A DNA stretch of 64,000 bases, taken from assembly GCF_905220365.1 (NCBI RefSeq), contig NC_061138.1, positions 12,539,814 to 12,603,813 on the forward strand. The letters are read 5' to 3'. This document shows, one piece after another, positions 37,979-51,237 of this stretch (position 1 is its first letter; the number at the start of each line of letters is the position of its first letter). Source of the DNA: Vanessa cardui (Eukaryota; Arthropoda; Insecta; Lepidoptera; Nymphalidae). The notes below the pieces were generated by a model. It did no database searches. It saw only the letters and a program-made list of their open reading frames with translations, and had not been told where the DNA came from. The position numbers were made by a program, and so were the translations under genes.

Positions 37979-40900
37979 ATTCATTCACGTAGATTAAATA
38001 CGAAGGGGCGTATTCGTAGTCGAATTGAGTCATATATAGTCCATTCCAATGACAAAAGGAAACATTCAAAACATACCGTATTTTTCAATATCACAAGTGT
38101 TTTGTTGATAATTCTGCTATATGATTAACTTCAAACAGTTCTTGATTAATATATCTTCATTTGTAATACAACAATATTTCACAAATGCAGAACGCAAATG
38201 ACATATCAATTCAAGGTCAAAGTTGTTTATTTACCTTTTCTCCTCTTCCTATTGGAATAGACTATAATTGAGTATCAAGCCAAAAACAATTAAATCACTA
38301 ATCTAGAAAATATAAATCAGTTAATTGGATATACTGGTAGAAATCGTCTCGTAAGGAAAAGTGTTATCCTCTAGGCGACCTTTCCTTCTCTTTGTATTAT
38401 GTATGATTTTAAGTAATAATGTTATTTTAGTTAATTTGTTGTTTTTTGTTTTAATTAATAATATCAATTCAGTTACTTCATGATTCTCAAACGTTCTTGA
38501 TCTATTTAATTGTCTGTTACTTTATACATAATATGTAGTGATGATATTTATTATCTATGATACTTATTTTTTAAATACTACATAACTTTTTATAAATTAA
38601 TGATGTTTTAAATGATATAATTCCTTTTATAATTAACAATTTTGAATAAGACATAGATATATTTTAAATTTGGATAATGATAAGTAATCAGTAATCATAT
38701 TATTTTTATAGATTAATTAACATAAAGGTTTGGAAAATAAAAATAAAAGATCAACACATATAATTATTTATTTTATTTCGTATTTTCTTTTTGTTTTTTT
38801 TTTTTTGCTTTTTATATATTCACAGCAACTTATTATATTCATATAAAACACAATTCTTGTGCTCAAAAAGTAGATACACTAAGTTACACGTCACTAGGGA
38901 AAGATAGTGGGAATTAAACTAACATTCCAACAGCGACACGTCAGTCGTACAAGATTTGCCACAGATACATTATAAAAAAAAAACTTTTTTTTTACATCCA
39001 CAGACGAATGTATTAATTTTAAATCCGTCATAAATCATATTTCGTCGTTGCTCCTGCAAAAGTCGCTAAGTGATTTTTTTTTGTTTTTCAATTGTTACAC
39101 AATTTGAATCGTTATTTCCGTACGCACGAACTGTAAAAACAGTTTTTTCATTACTTCTGTTGTTTTAAAGTTTGCAAATTTAACTATGCGATATTCATAC
39201 ATCGAAATTTCCAAATATTGAAATAACGATTAAAACGGCACAGCAATCGAAAAATAAAAAAAAAACATATAGATTTGATTGATAGATTTAATTAAAATCG
39301 GCTTCATAGTATTAATTTATGTGTATTATCTATAGAGGCGATGTAAGTCGCGAGCACTTAAATAAAAAATATCGTCCATTTTGCTATTTCAAATTAAAAA
39401 AAAAAGTATGTACTATGTTATCTGTGGCGACGTTTAAGTAAATATCAATAAGCTTGTCAACACATCTGTATACATTGCGACATTAAGTCATTCTTATAAT
39501 AATATCTAATATATAGTTTACGTGTACAACATTTCATTCTTAGCTCACTATTTTACATTAGCAATAAATTAAAAAAAAAATGACACATTAACTTTTAAGT
39601 ATTGAGAAATTATTACTCTTAATTAAATAGTAAAAACTAAATGTTCTAATAAATTAAAGGAAATTCAAAATAATAATCCTAAAATGTAAAATAAATTTGT
39701 AAACTTAAAACGAAGTATTTTTGTTTTAAAACTATCAACATACATATTATTATTATTATTAAATGAACACTCATATATACACAAAGTAGATCCTATATTA
39801 TTCAGTTTGAATTTATTTATTAATACTGCAATAAATAAAAATGGTGAACCAAAATGGCAGTACTTGTCGGAATGAGCGAAGACACATGATTGGCTAATTT
39901 AATCTGTGGCATGGTGCTAAAACGTCCTATATCAATAACCCTTACATTTGAAACGGCGAATCAATGAATATTGTTTTATATAACATATGCCTTTTTGGTA
40001 TTAGTTATGTTAACACTTAAATTAACATGTTCATGGCTATTTTAGCACCAAGTGACAGAAATACACTCGGAACACATTTGTTTCATAATAAAAGCACCAC
40101 GGTTTTCTATCTAGTTACTGATTTTGAGAATTTATTGTAAAATTTCATATTCATAAATAAAAAAAAAGTCTTATTCAATTATATTTGTAAAGAATATAAA
40201 CTAAGATTTTCATAGTCCTTTTCAAATGTTACCCTAGTCAAAAATTAACTTTCCGATTTTATTATTTTGTTATATATTTAGCTTGTTTACATTATGTACA
40301 AGATGGACCGGATCAAACGACTGAATGAATATACATGGCGTATATAAAAAATGTCATACAATTATATTTATATCATGCAGGATTTTATTTATGAGTCACT
40401 ATAATTGGAGATATGAGTCTTGTTTCAGTATAGTTAAAAAAATATACGATGCATAAATATTACATAACTGAAACGCAAACATTTGCATATTTTTTTTTAA
40501 ATTTAAAATTAGAACACAAGTCAAAGATATAAATATTTCCGTTCAATATTGTGTGAAATATAATAACATAGTGTTCTGACTATGTATTTATAGTTGTGCA
40601 GTGCACTTTACATTTTATCATATAGAGATATATGATTAGCGTGTATATTTAAGATATATAAGCACTATATATCTTAAGACTATAATGCGTTAGTATTTGA
40701 ATTTGTTTTGTGCTTAATCTATTAAAACAAGCGTATTTTAAACTTTTTCTCGGACAGTTAAAGCATATTACTTCTAGTATACCGTTCTCAAACTGTCAAT
40801 TAGTTTACATTCAAAGTATTGTGCATATATTGTGTACATTTGACAAATCAATATTTGTGTTTCATAAGCGCCATATTTGTTTTATGTTTATATGAAATAT

Positions 40901-41182
40901 CATTTTTATTTAATGTTGGGGCTCACTTCGCATATACATTAACATTATAAAATAATACATAAGTATTGATTACTTTTAAAAGTAATTTGGTAGTTATTCT
41001 TAAATACATAATCTTTTAAAATTTGACACTACGAAGTATTGCCATTTCACTCTCTAGTGTGGAGTTGAAACGAGATAGAATTATTAATCTATTTGCCTCA
41101 TGTATTTGCATTTATATAATAATTTTGTGCTTGATTGAATTTGTAGTAATTAAGATATTTTTTAATTCCATTCTGCGATGTA

Positions 41183-41353
41183 CAGTCAGAGTAAGAAAAC
41201 CTTCGTCAGTTCAGTAAACTCTTAGTACGTTTTGAATCTAAACATCAACTCATTGCGACGCAATGTCATTCTCGGTCGGTAAAGCAGATTGTCGCTCATA
41301 CTGAGCACACGAAAATAGATCTTAAAGTGACGAACCTTTTCTTACCCCGACTG
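41183..41353. mobile_element. Tc1/mariner-type MITE with TA flanks
   Basis: Inverted termini CAGTCAGAGTAAGAAAACCT and TTTTCTTACCCCGACTG, flanked by TA on both sides (41181-41182 and 41354-41355). 171 bp, no coding capacity. Confidence 0.7.
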
Positions 41354-42306
41354 TACAATGTTATTTCAACTGTATGTTTTTGTAGTGTAGTGTACACCTT
41401 CTGTGACTAAGAATATAGTTGCGCATGCGCAGTATCTATCAATTTTGAAAAAGATTATGTTAAAGCGTCCCTTAATTATAGGGGCCACTTTAATTTATCT
41501 TCAACAGTGGAATCATTTCCTACTATTATAATGCTGTTGAGTTGCAAGACCTATATCTAGTACCGTAGTCACAAAAGCACAGAGCATTCTCAAATTGGCC
41601 GATTTAATTTAAGTCCAAAGATCACGTAGATAAGAATAATTACCTAATGCTGTATAATTTAAATACATTTTTAATATGTAATGATCGAATGTAATAATTA
41701 GATTTGCTATGGATGTGTCAATATTGCTTAAATATTTTTATTTGCTTTTGTAAAAAAACTTACTATACGTATAGTCTAGATACATGATTATAATGAAGTA
41801 TATATATAATATCAATATTAACGAGAAAAAAAAATGTTTTTTGAAACAATTTTGTACGAAATTTCTCTAAAATTTCGTCGATAAGACATAATTTGACAAG
41901 CTCATAATTATTCTACAGCAAAATGTCAAATATTTAAATGAATTATTATTTTATACGTATATATATTATATAATCACATTTAACAACACACTGTTATTTG
42001 TAATAATTAGATAAAAATATATAATAATGTTGGTGTATCTATGAAGCTAAGACTGCAAGTAAAAAAATCTAAATCATGATTTTTTTTAAAATAACTATTT
42101 TTTAATTTCGTATATAGTAACATTAATTTCAAAATCAAATTATCGTTAAAGGAACGATTATACTCTTTGGTACAAATTTATGTGACCATAAATTTTAGTA
42201 ATCAAATATTTTATATTAAGAATTAAGCTAAACTTGCACCAAAATTGCACAAAATGGCTCATGATATACTACAGATTATATATGTTTAATAATATAAACT
42301 CACATA

Positions 42307-42951
42307 TATAGTTGCTCAACTTAGATGTAGCATCGGCAAATTCGAAAACCGATCACATCCGAATTAAGTACGTTATCCCAAATTATCAATATTAATTTTT
42401 CATGCGAATATTATCTTTAGACAAACGTAATAACTTGTAATGTCATATGACCTTATATATTCGACACTTGCTGGTAGGGCTTTGTGCAAGCCCGTCTGGG
42501 TAGGTACCACCCACTCATCAGTTATTCTACCGCCAAATAACAGTACTCAGTATTGTTGTGTTCCGGTTTGAAGGGTGAGTGAGCCAGTGTAACTACAGGC
42601 ACATGGGACATAACATCTTAGTTTCCAAGGTTGGTGGCGCATTGACGATATAAGGAATAGTCAATATTTCAGCTTCATTTACAGCTTCATTGTCTATGGG
42701 TGATGGTGACCACTTATCACCAGTATAGTACCATCAGATGGCCTATATGCTCGTCCTTGATGGACGTATATACCATAAAAAAAAAACAATTTGACACGTC
42801 GATTTACATACACTTGCTTTCTCGGGTTGAACTGACGCAGGAATTTATAGCGACGAATAGTGTCTAATGGGAGCTGTATTGGTTGTGTGAATCGGCAGTA
42901 ATCGGTTTTATTCAATTTGCCGATGCTACATCTAAGTTGTGTCGTACTATA
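42307..42951 (-). mobile_element. Palindrome-ended MITE (copy 3), split by a nested insertion
   Basis: Left part 42307-42463 and right part from about 42787 to 42951 together make the family in reverse orientation. The break falls in the core between ATATATTCG and CAATTTGACACG, where copies 2 and 4 are continuous. Confidence 0.8.
42464..42786 (+). repeat. TACCACCCAC interspersed repeat nested in a MITE
   Basis: Runs from ACTTGCTGGTAGGGCTTTGT through GGTACCACCCACTCATCAG, GTTGTGTTCCGGTTTGAAGG, and GGTTGGTGGCGCATTG to CTATACCATA-type A-rich end. SINE-like by its A-rich 3' end; also at 46985 (-) and 55083 (+). Confidence 0.75.
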
Positions 42952-44076
42952 AGTCACTAAGAATTCGTTATTAAATTAACACAATAACTAAATTTATACA
43001 TAATAATAATAGTTTATTGTTTTGTTTTTTCTTGTATTATTATTTCCTTATGGTTTTGGTCTCGTTTTATATCAGAAGTCTATATTTTATTTTCAATATA
43101 TTCATACTTTATGAACAATTTTACATAAATTAATTTATAATATGTCAGATAATATTTTTCGATTGTTTTGACAATTTAGTCAAGTATAATATTTTATATC
43201 GAATAAATATTAAGAAATTCGATGTTGTTTAAGTATTTTCCGGTTAAAGTTATCATACACAGATCGGCCATGTTTTAATTTCTTATTAATTCCAGTAAGC
43301 ATTAAGTACACTAATTATTTTCTATTTTATAAGAGATCACACAATTGCGACTAGAATTTATCTAAGTAATTTAATAATATTTTTTAATAAAATCAGTTAA
43401 ATGAAAGTCTTTAGATAGACACACTAATATTTCAGAATAATTTCGAATTAATATTAAATTAAATAATTTAAACTCATATATAAACTTTTTATATGGTTTC
43501 CTTAAACGAATAATTTTAAAATAAACTTAAGCCTAGTTGAAAAGTTAGTTGTTTTTTTTTCTAGTGATATTGACGCAGCCATAGCAAAATGTTCGAAATA
43601 TTATGATATACATTTTTGAAGCATTTTAATCCTTATATCAAATTCCATAAATACTAAAATCCTTTACATTTAAGCGTCGTACTAAATGTTTTAAAATATT
43701 AGGATTGTACGTAGTCCTACGTAGTAATAAATACAACAGGCAATTTTCGCACATAATTTAAGGAAATTCAGTCTATTTTTGGTTGTATGAAAAAGTAATT
43801 TCTTGAGGGACATTGGCAACACTGTAAAGATTAATTAATATTTATCAACCAATAGTAGCATCTTTTTTTTATATTTTATAATTCGAATCTCGAATTTTTT
43901 TATGACGTCAAATTAAATAAAAAAAAAAGATATATACTAAACACTCTTACAATTAACAAGATTACGCTTAAAAGGAACTAGACTTTTCAGTTTTCATCAA
44001 CATTCACAATATTGCCAACACCCGTCGTGTTATATCTGTCTCGCTCACGCTGTATGCAGTGGCGCGTCTGTCTCGC

Positions 44077-47000
44077 TCACTCGTCGTCGGCGGGCTCGGT
44101 GCCGAAGTATCTGTCGCCGAAGTTACCGATACCTGGGAGCACGTAGAACTTCTCATTGATCTCCGGATCCAGGGCCGACGTCACGATCTTCACCTTAAGA
44201 TGAAATAACTTATAAGACGGGCGGAAATAAAGTAAACAAAAACATTTATTTAGGTCTTAATTTTCTTAGTCATATTCCTATAAAAGTGACTTGCAAATTT
44301 ACCAGGATATATTATAATGCACAGGAATGGATGTATGCACATAAGCACAGACGCACTCGCTATAACATAGCATGCATAAATCTCAATGCGACACCGATTA
44401 GATATAGTCAGAAAGTCGTAGGACAACTTATTATTTTTTTTTTATTATTCTTTATTGCACAGATCAAACATGTACAAAGGGCGGGCTTAACGCTATTACA
44501 GCATTTTCTGCCAGCCAATGTGCTTTTATTGGGAGTTACTGCTTTGTTTCTCGATTGGATAAGTCAAGACTCGAGGCTCTGAGAGTGAACATATAAGTAA
44601 TAGGGGGATAGAGACCTCTGGGAAGGCGTAGGCGATGGAGTGCACGCCGATCTCGGCCATGAGGAGCGACACGAGGCTGATGCTTCGCTCGGGCACGTCG
44701 TGGTCCAGCAGCACGCGGATGGCCATGATGGCGGCCGCGCCCGTCGCCACCGTCGCGTCCATCAGCACCACGCGGTAGTCCTTGATATCCTTGGGTAGCC
44801 GCAGGTAGTACAGCTGCGACACGGTACCGGTCATTACACACTGGCCCATGGCCCAGTGGTTAGAACGCGTGCATCTTAACCGATGATTGCGGGTTCAAAC
44901 ACCACTATATATATGTGCTTAATTGTGTTTATAATTCATCTGGGCCATATGGGCCATCTTTGCTTTTTATACCTTACACACATAGACAAAATGACGAAAT
45001 GAAAAACAAGTAAGGTATGTTAAATATATAAACATACCTTACACACTTAGACAAAATGTTTATATATTTTATATTAAAAAGCCCAGTGTTTAGAATGCGT
45101 GCATCTTAACCGATGATTGCGGGTTCAAACCAAGCAAGCACCACTATATATATGTGCTTAATTGTGTTTATAATTCATCTCGTGCTCGGCGGTGAAGGAA
45201 AACATTGTGATGAAACCTGCATGTGTCTAATTTCATCGAAATTCCGTCACATGTGCATTCCACCAACCCGCATTGGAACAGCGTGTGTGGAATATGTTCA
45301 AATCTCTCTCCTTAATGGAAGAGATGGCCTTATCTCAGCAGTCGGAAATTTACAGGCTGTTACTTTACTTTACTTTACTTACACACTCGGACAAAACGCA
45401 ACTGAGCACAGCTTGGTGGCACAATTTATGATGGGTGAGTGGTAAAAGCCGAGAATGCCCAGTGGTTAGAACGCGTGCATCCTAAGTGATGATTGCGGGT
45501 TCAAACCCAGGCAAGCACCACTGATTATTCGTGTGCTTAATTTGTGTAATTCGAAGGAAAACATCGTGACAAAACCTGTACGTGTCTAATTTCATAGAAA
45601 TTCCGCCACATGTCTATTCAAACCTTCTCCTCAAAAGACCTTAGCCGAGCAGTGGGAAATTTACAGGCTGTTGTTGTTGGGTGGTACCAACCCAGACCCT
45701 ACCACCATAAATGAGTAAGTGATCCGCGGCGGCTCACCTCTGGCTCGTCGGTCTGCTGGTTGGTCTGGATGAGGATCTTCCCGATGCGGATGTCCTTGCA
45801 CACGTCGCAGACGGCCTGCTCCATGGTTTCCCCGGCGCGCAGGATCGACACGCCGCACACCTTCTCCACGTCACACTTGCGACCTGCGACAACACGGACT
45901 GTCAGTACTCATTGCAGACACGCACGCACACACGCACATACGCACACATACATGGACACACGCACGCGCTATCGCACGTCCGTACGCCCATACGCACGCA
46001 CACACTCACATACGCACACATACATGGACACACGCACGCACGCACGCACGCACGCACGCACATACGGACATGTGCACACACTCACGCACGCACGCACGCG
46101 CAATGAGGACTAAATATACGGCTCGAATTTTTATTTTTAGTCCAGGTTCGATCAGATATAGATATATCCCAGTAACATTACGATGGTTTCCTAATGTTAC
46201 ACGAAAGAACCTTACCGAGTATACGGTGTCAGCTGGGCCGGTTTATGTCCGGTTATGTCGGTGTTTTCTTCCACAATGATTTAGTTATACCCCTAACCCG
46301 CCATTTCGCTGGAATAATTCCAGGGTCCCTATCATATAATGTTATTTGAAGTTGAATTGTATGTTCCATAAGTTAAAATTTGGCAATTTAGATGCGTTTC
46401 TTACTGCCCAAAAAAGCTTACCTAATATCTTAGAAAGCAAGATAATGTTATTTTTGCGGTAAGTTTACTAGATTTTTTTATACCGAATGCATTTAACTAA
46501 AAGATTAAGGAATATATTGCTTGATTTTTCCACATGATAATAATGATCAAAAGAAATTTATGATTTAGCTTCGCAAAAGATAAAACATTTATGATAACGT
46601 TCTATGAAATCAATATCATCATGCACGTATTCCATTTTAACCAGTGATTGAAACAATAGAACAGGCACATGGCATACATATACATGAAATATGAAATCTC
46701 CAATTACACTGCTATATTAATATTATAAAAATGAAAGTTACTCTTTTTTTTGTGGCTTTTATTTGTGCCAAAAAGGCACAGATTATATCGCCAATGTCAC
46801 GTGCGATGGAAGAGACTCTGTGCGTCGCTCTTTCACGAACCGCTGAACCGAATTCGATGAAATTTGTTATGAAGGTAGTTTAAACAAAATTTGAACTCCA
46901 AAGACGGACATAGGCTACTTTTGTGTCTAATACATGACAACCAAAGCTCTAAAACGCGGACGACCGATAGTAGTTTTTATTTTATTTTATAGGTTTGCGG

Positions 47001-50000
47001 ACGAGCATATGGTTCACCTGATGGTTAGTGGTCACCATCACCCATAGACAATGACACTAAGAAATATTAACTATTCCTTACATCGTCAATGCACCAACCT
47101 TGGGAGCTAAGATGCTATATCCCTTGTGCCTGTAGTTACACTGGCTCACTTACCCTTCAAACCGGAACACAACAGTACTGAGTACTGTTATTTAGCGGTA
47201 GAATAACTGATGAGTGGGTGGTACCTACCCAGACGGGCATGCACAAAGCCCTACCAGCAAGTAAGTTATAACCCATGACTTCGGATATCCAAATGCCCCC
47301 CCCCCCCCCCCTTACTGACCGGTGTAGACGAAGCCCTGCGGCGTGTCGACGGCGTGCTGCGAGTAGGGCAGCAGCGACAGCGCGAACTCGATGACGAGAC
47401 GCATGAGCCGCTTGGAGTAGAATATGAACTCGTCGCGCGGCGTGTCCTTGTTGCGGATGAACGTGTGCAGACCTTGCACCTGACGGACAACCCTCACTTA
47501 CTGGCATGCCAATCAATTGCATCCCTTACAAACTTGCAAGATAGCTAGCTTTTTATTGGCATGACGAGATGGCAGCGTAGCTAGAACGCGTGCATCATAG
47601 CGGGTTCAAGCTCAGGCAAGGACCATTGAATATTCATATGCTTAATTTGTGACCGCACCGCTGATTCATGTACTTAATTTGTGATTATAATTCATGTCTT
47701 GCTCGGCGGTGAAGGTAAACATCGTTAGGAAACCTGCTTTTGTCAAATTTCACAGAATTCTGTCACATGTGTATTTTACTGACACGAATTGGAACAGCGT
47801 GATGGAATATGTTCCAAATCTGCTGCACAAAGGTAGAGGAGGCTTTATCCCAGCAGTGGGAAAATTACAGACTATTGTTGTTGTTTGTATATTTCTTAAA
47901 ACAGAAAAGTTCAGTTACTGAACTAGTGAACACTACCTTTCTATCTATCTCTTTCTATTACATACGTTTATATATGTATTCCTTAATCATTATATTTCAG
48001 AGCATTAACTGATGTATAAAGTTTGCAATTAAGAACTCACTTGTGGCGTATCCTTGAGGACGTACAGGGAATCCGGTAGAGGTTGGCCGATGTGAGCGAC
48101 CGCTAACTTTTCCCTCACTTTGAATCCGCGCTGGAAATATAACCAATAATTAATTACAGTACGACAAAACTTAGATGTAGCATCGGCAAAATCCGTAAAA
48201 CCGATTTACATAACTAATAGAAATAGCTCCCTATCGCGCCTTGACGATTTTCGTCGCTATAGATTCTCACGTCAGTTCAACCCGAGAGAGCAAGTGCATA
48301 TAAATCGACGTGTCAAATTGACGAATATATTAGGTCATACGATATTACAAGTTATTACGTTTGTGTAAAGATCATATTCACATAAGAAATAAATATTGAT
48401 AATTTGGGATAGCGTACTTAAGTGATCGGTTTTACGAATTTTGCCGATGCTACATCTAAGTTGTGTCGTGCTATGATTATTTCTACCTAACTACAACTTA
48501 CTATACAACATGCTAGCTGTGGCCCGCGTGGAAATTAGCTATCAATAATTTAACAAGTAATTTCAAATATTACGTTAATTTCAGACCGTTCTGTAAATCA
48601 CATTTGTGGTTCAATTTTTGTGGGTTCTTGATAGAATTGATCAAAATCCTTTTTTAGAGGATTTCAGCCCGATCCGTCCAGTGGTTTGGGCAGTGCGTTG
48701 ATAGATCACTAAGTCAGTCACCTTGAGTTATATATATACAGGGTTATTGGTTTAGTTGAATTTATGACAAATTTTGAAAAAAGCTAAAAAACGTGATAAC
48801 TCAAAAATGGTTCACTTTTGCATATCGGGGTTAAAATTATTGCAAATAGTCACTCCTATCACCTCCTAGCGGATGTACGTCGAGTTACCAATAACCCTGA
48901 ATATTAAGATACATAAATAGCGTGACTTGTAAAATGTACGTGATTTAAAAAATTTAATCTAATTATGCTTAAAAATATTAGTCTATTTTGGAAAATTAAA
49001 ATCGCACCATTACATTGCAAAGAAAATCAGCTGTCATTATTAGATATCATAGATCATAGATCATCTGGAAATAATATAGATATAAGTAGTGTGTACAGCG
49101 GTTTTCATGGGTATGCCACTCCGAGGTTCCGGGTTCGATTCACGGCTGAGTTGATGTAGAAAAAGTTCATTAGTCTTCTGTCTTGGGTTGGGTTTGTGGT
49201 ACCGTCATTATTTTTGACTTTCCATAACACAAGTGCGTTAGTTACTTACATTGGGATCAGAGTAATGTATGTGATATTGTCCAATATTTATTATTATATA
49301 TATAGTTTTTTTTTATTAGGATGACACAGTTCATCAAACCCATTTTATGCTATTATGAACAATATCAGTCCTAAAGCACGAAATACTTTACTTTGCATAA
49401 TCACGAGATTGCTTCTAGGTATATATTTTTTATTACTAACAATATTTGGTTTGATGATGCGTGGAATTTCCAATTTAAGAAAAAATATAATTTTCTTTCA
49501 TATATGTTCACTCTTCACCTCTTGTACCAGGGAAACAGAACACAGAGGCACTTACGAGCTGCAGCTGTAGTGGCGCCCGCCGAAAGACGGAGAGGGTACC
49601 GTTTGTTTTGTGTCGGTAAACCTGGAGAGTACCCCCCCCCCTTTCCATCACGCGGGGGAAGCTCGCAGTGCGTTGTACCAGGGAAACAGAACACAGAGGC
49701 TACGTACGGTCGATAAACCCGGTGAGTACCCCCCCCCCTTTCCATCACGCGGGGGAAGCGCGTAGTGCGTTGTACCAGGGAAACATAACACAGAGGCACT
49801 TACGAGCTGCAGCTGCTTGTGCACGTGCTGCACGATGAGCGATATCGCGACGCGGTTGTCGCCGCCGCGCGGCACGATGATGTCCGCGTGCGCCATCGAC
49901 GGCGCGATGTAGCTCTGGTAGGCCGGCTTTACGTGCGTCAGGTACTGCTTCAGCACGCCCTCCAGGTCGCGGCCGCGCTGCACGATGTCTCTGCGCACAC

Positions 50001-51206
50001 ACACACACACTCAGAAACCTTCATTCAAAACACAAGTGTTTATTGATAGTCAGACATCTAGCGCATACACACACTCAGAAACCTTCATTCAAAACACAAG
50101 TGTTTACACCTTCTAATTGATAGTCAAACATTAGCCCCCCCGGTTCGGAATTGAACACCTCGGACCTGAGAAGAATCGGCGAGAGAAACTCAACAACAAC
50201 CTATAAATTTCCCACTGCTGAGATAAGGCCCCCCGAGGAGAAGGGTTTTAGAACATAATCACGCTGTTCCAATGCGGGTTGGTGGAATACACATGTGGTA
50301 GAATTTCTATGAAATTTGGCAAATGGAGGTGTCCTCACGATGTTTTCTGCCCCAACGAGCACGAGATGAATTATAAACACAGATTTAGCAGATGAATATT
50401 CAGCTGTGCTTGCCTATGTTTGTACCCGCAATCATCGGTTAAGATTTATGCGTTCTAACTTCTAACCACTGATCCCTCTCGGGTCTAAGAAACTCAACGG
50501 GATCTATTTTTTAATATCATGTTAAATATACAATAACAAATATATTTTTGCTATTTGAAACAGCCTTTAGCGAGCAGGCAACAAGCGCGCACACTCCTAC
50601 CCTACTCTACTGGCTAGAGCGAGTGACTCAATGGAACTGTTCACCGGGAACGTGACGACTTAGCATTGGCGATACATGGAATTATATATTAATAATATAT
50701 CTTACAGTGCCGATGTCTATGTGCGAAGGTATGGACTAAACAGCAAGAGAGCCATTTACCAATACACCTTAATTTATTAATAAAACTACCCAAAAATAAG
50801 TTGATCATTTTAGCACCCTTATTATCAGATACCACATTGTATGCTTTGGAGATCTCGTAAGGGACACTTAGCCTTTGACGTCATATGGGCATTATTTGCA
50901 GCCCGAGAAAGCTCAAAGATCAACTTTCAAGGGAAAGTCGTGTACCCGAGTCTTGTACGGTAAAGTATAGTCCAGTCAACAATGACACGATTAAAAATAA
51001 ATATAAAGCAGCATTACGTCATAGCATTTTATACATCCATTGTCTTGGTTCAGTCACGGTATTGAAAATTCTAAATAATCAAGGTCACTGTTAATGTTGA
51101 TTACATTTTTAATATAAGATATGTCTTTTACTATATGAGAAATATTTAATCAAAATACTTTTATATTCTTATTTTTTACAAAAGAGTCAAGATGTATACT
51201 TGTATG

Positions 51207-51237
<31 letters not shown>

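Larger units (their letters stand above)
36259..44076. other. Intergenic region between the convergent xylose isomerase-like and UCKL1 genes
   Basis: Two genes end here tail to tail. Contents: 3' UTRs, palindromic MITEs (37111-37443; 42307-42951), a SINE tail fragment (37940-37978), a mariner-type MITE (41183-41353). The rest is AT-rich DNA without a supportable gene. Confidence 0.6.

Noticed and set aside
44526..44841. Second minus-strand frame overlapping the UCKL1 exon (101 codons)
   Set aside because: Shadow of the real exon in another frame, kept open by its high GC content.
45760..46113. Long His/Thr/Arg-rich ORFs on the plus strand
   Set aside because: Produced by the CGCACGCACACA simple repeat; every frame is open and the region is a UCKL1 intron.
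49745..50008. Arg/Ala-rich ORF antiparallel and parallel to UCKL1 exon 49804-49990
   Set aside because: Alternative frames of a GC-rich exon; no conserved domain.
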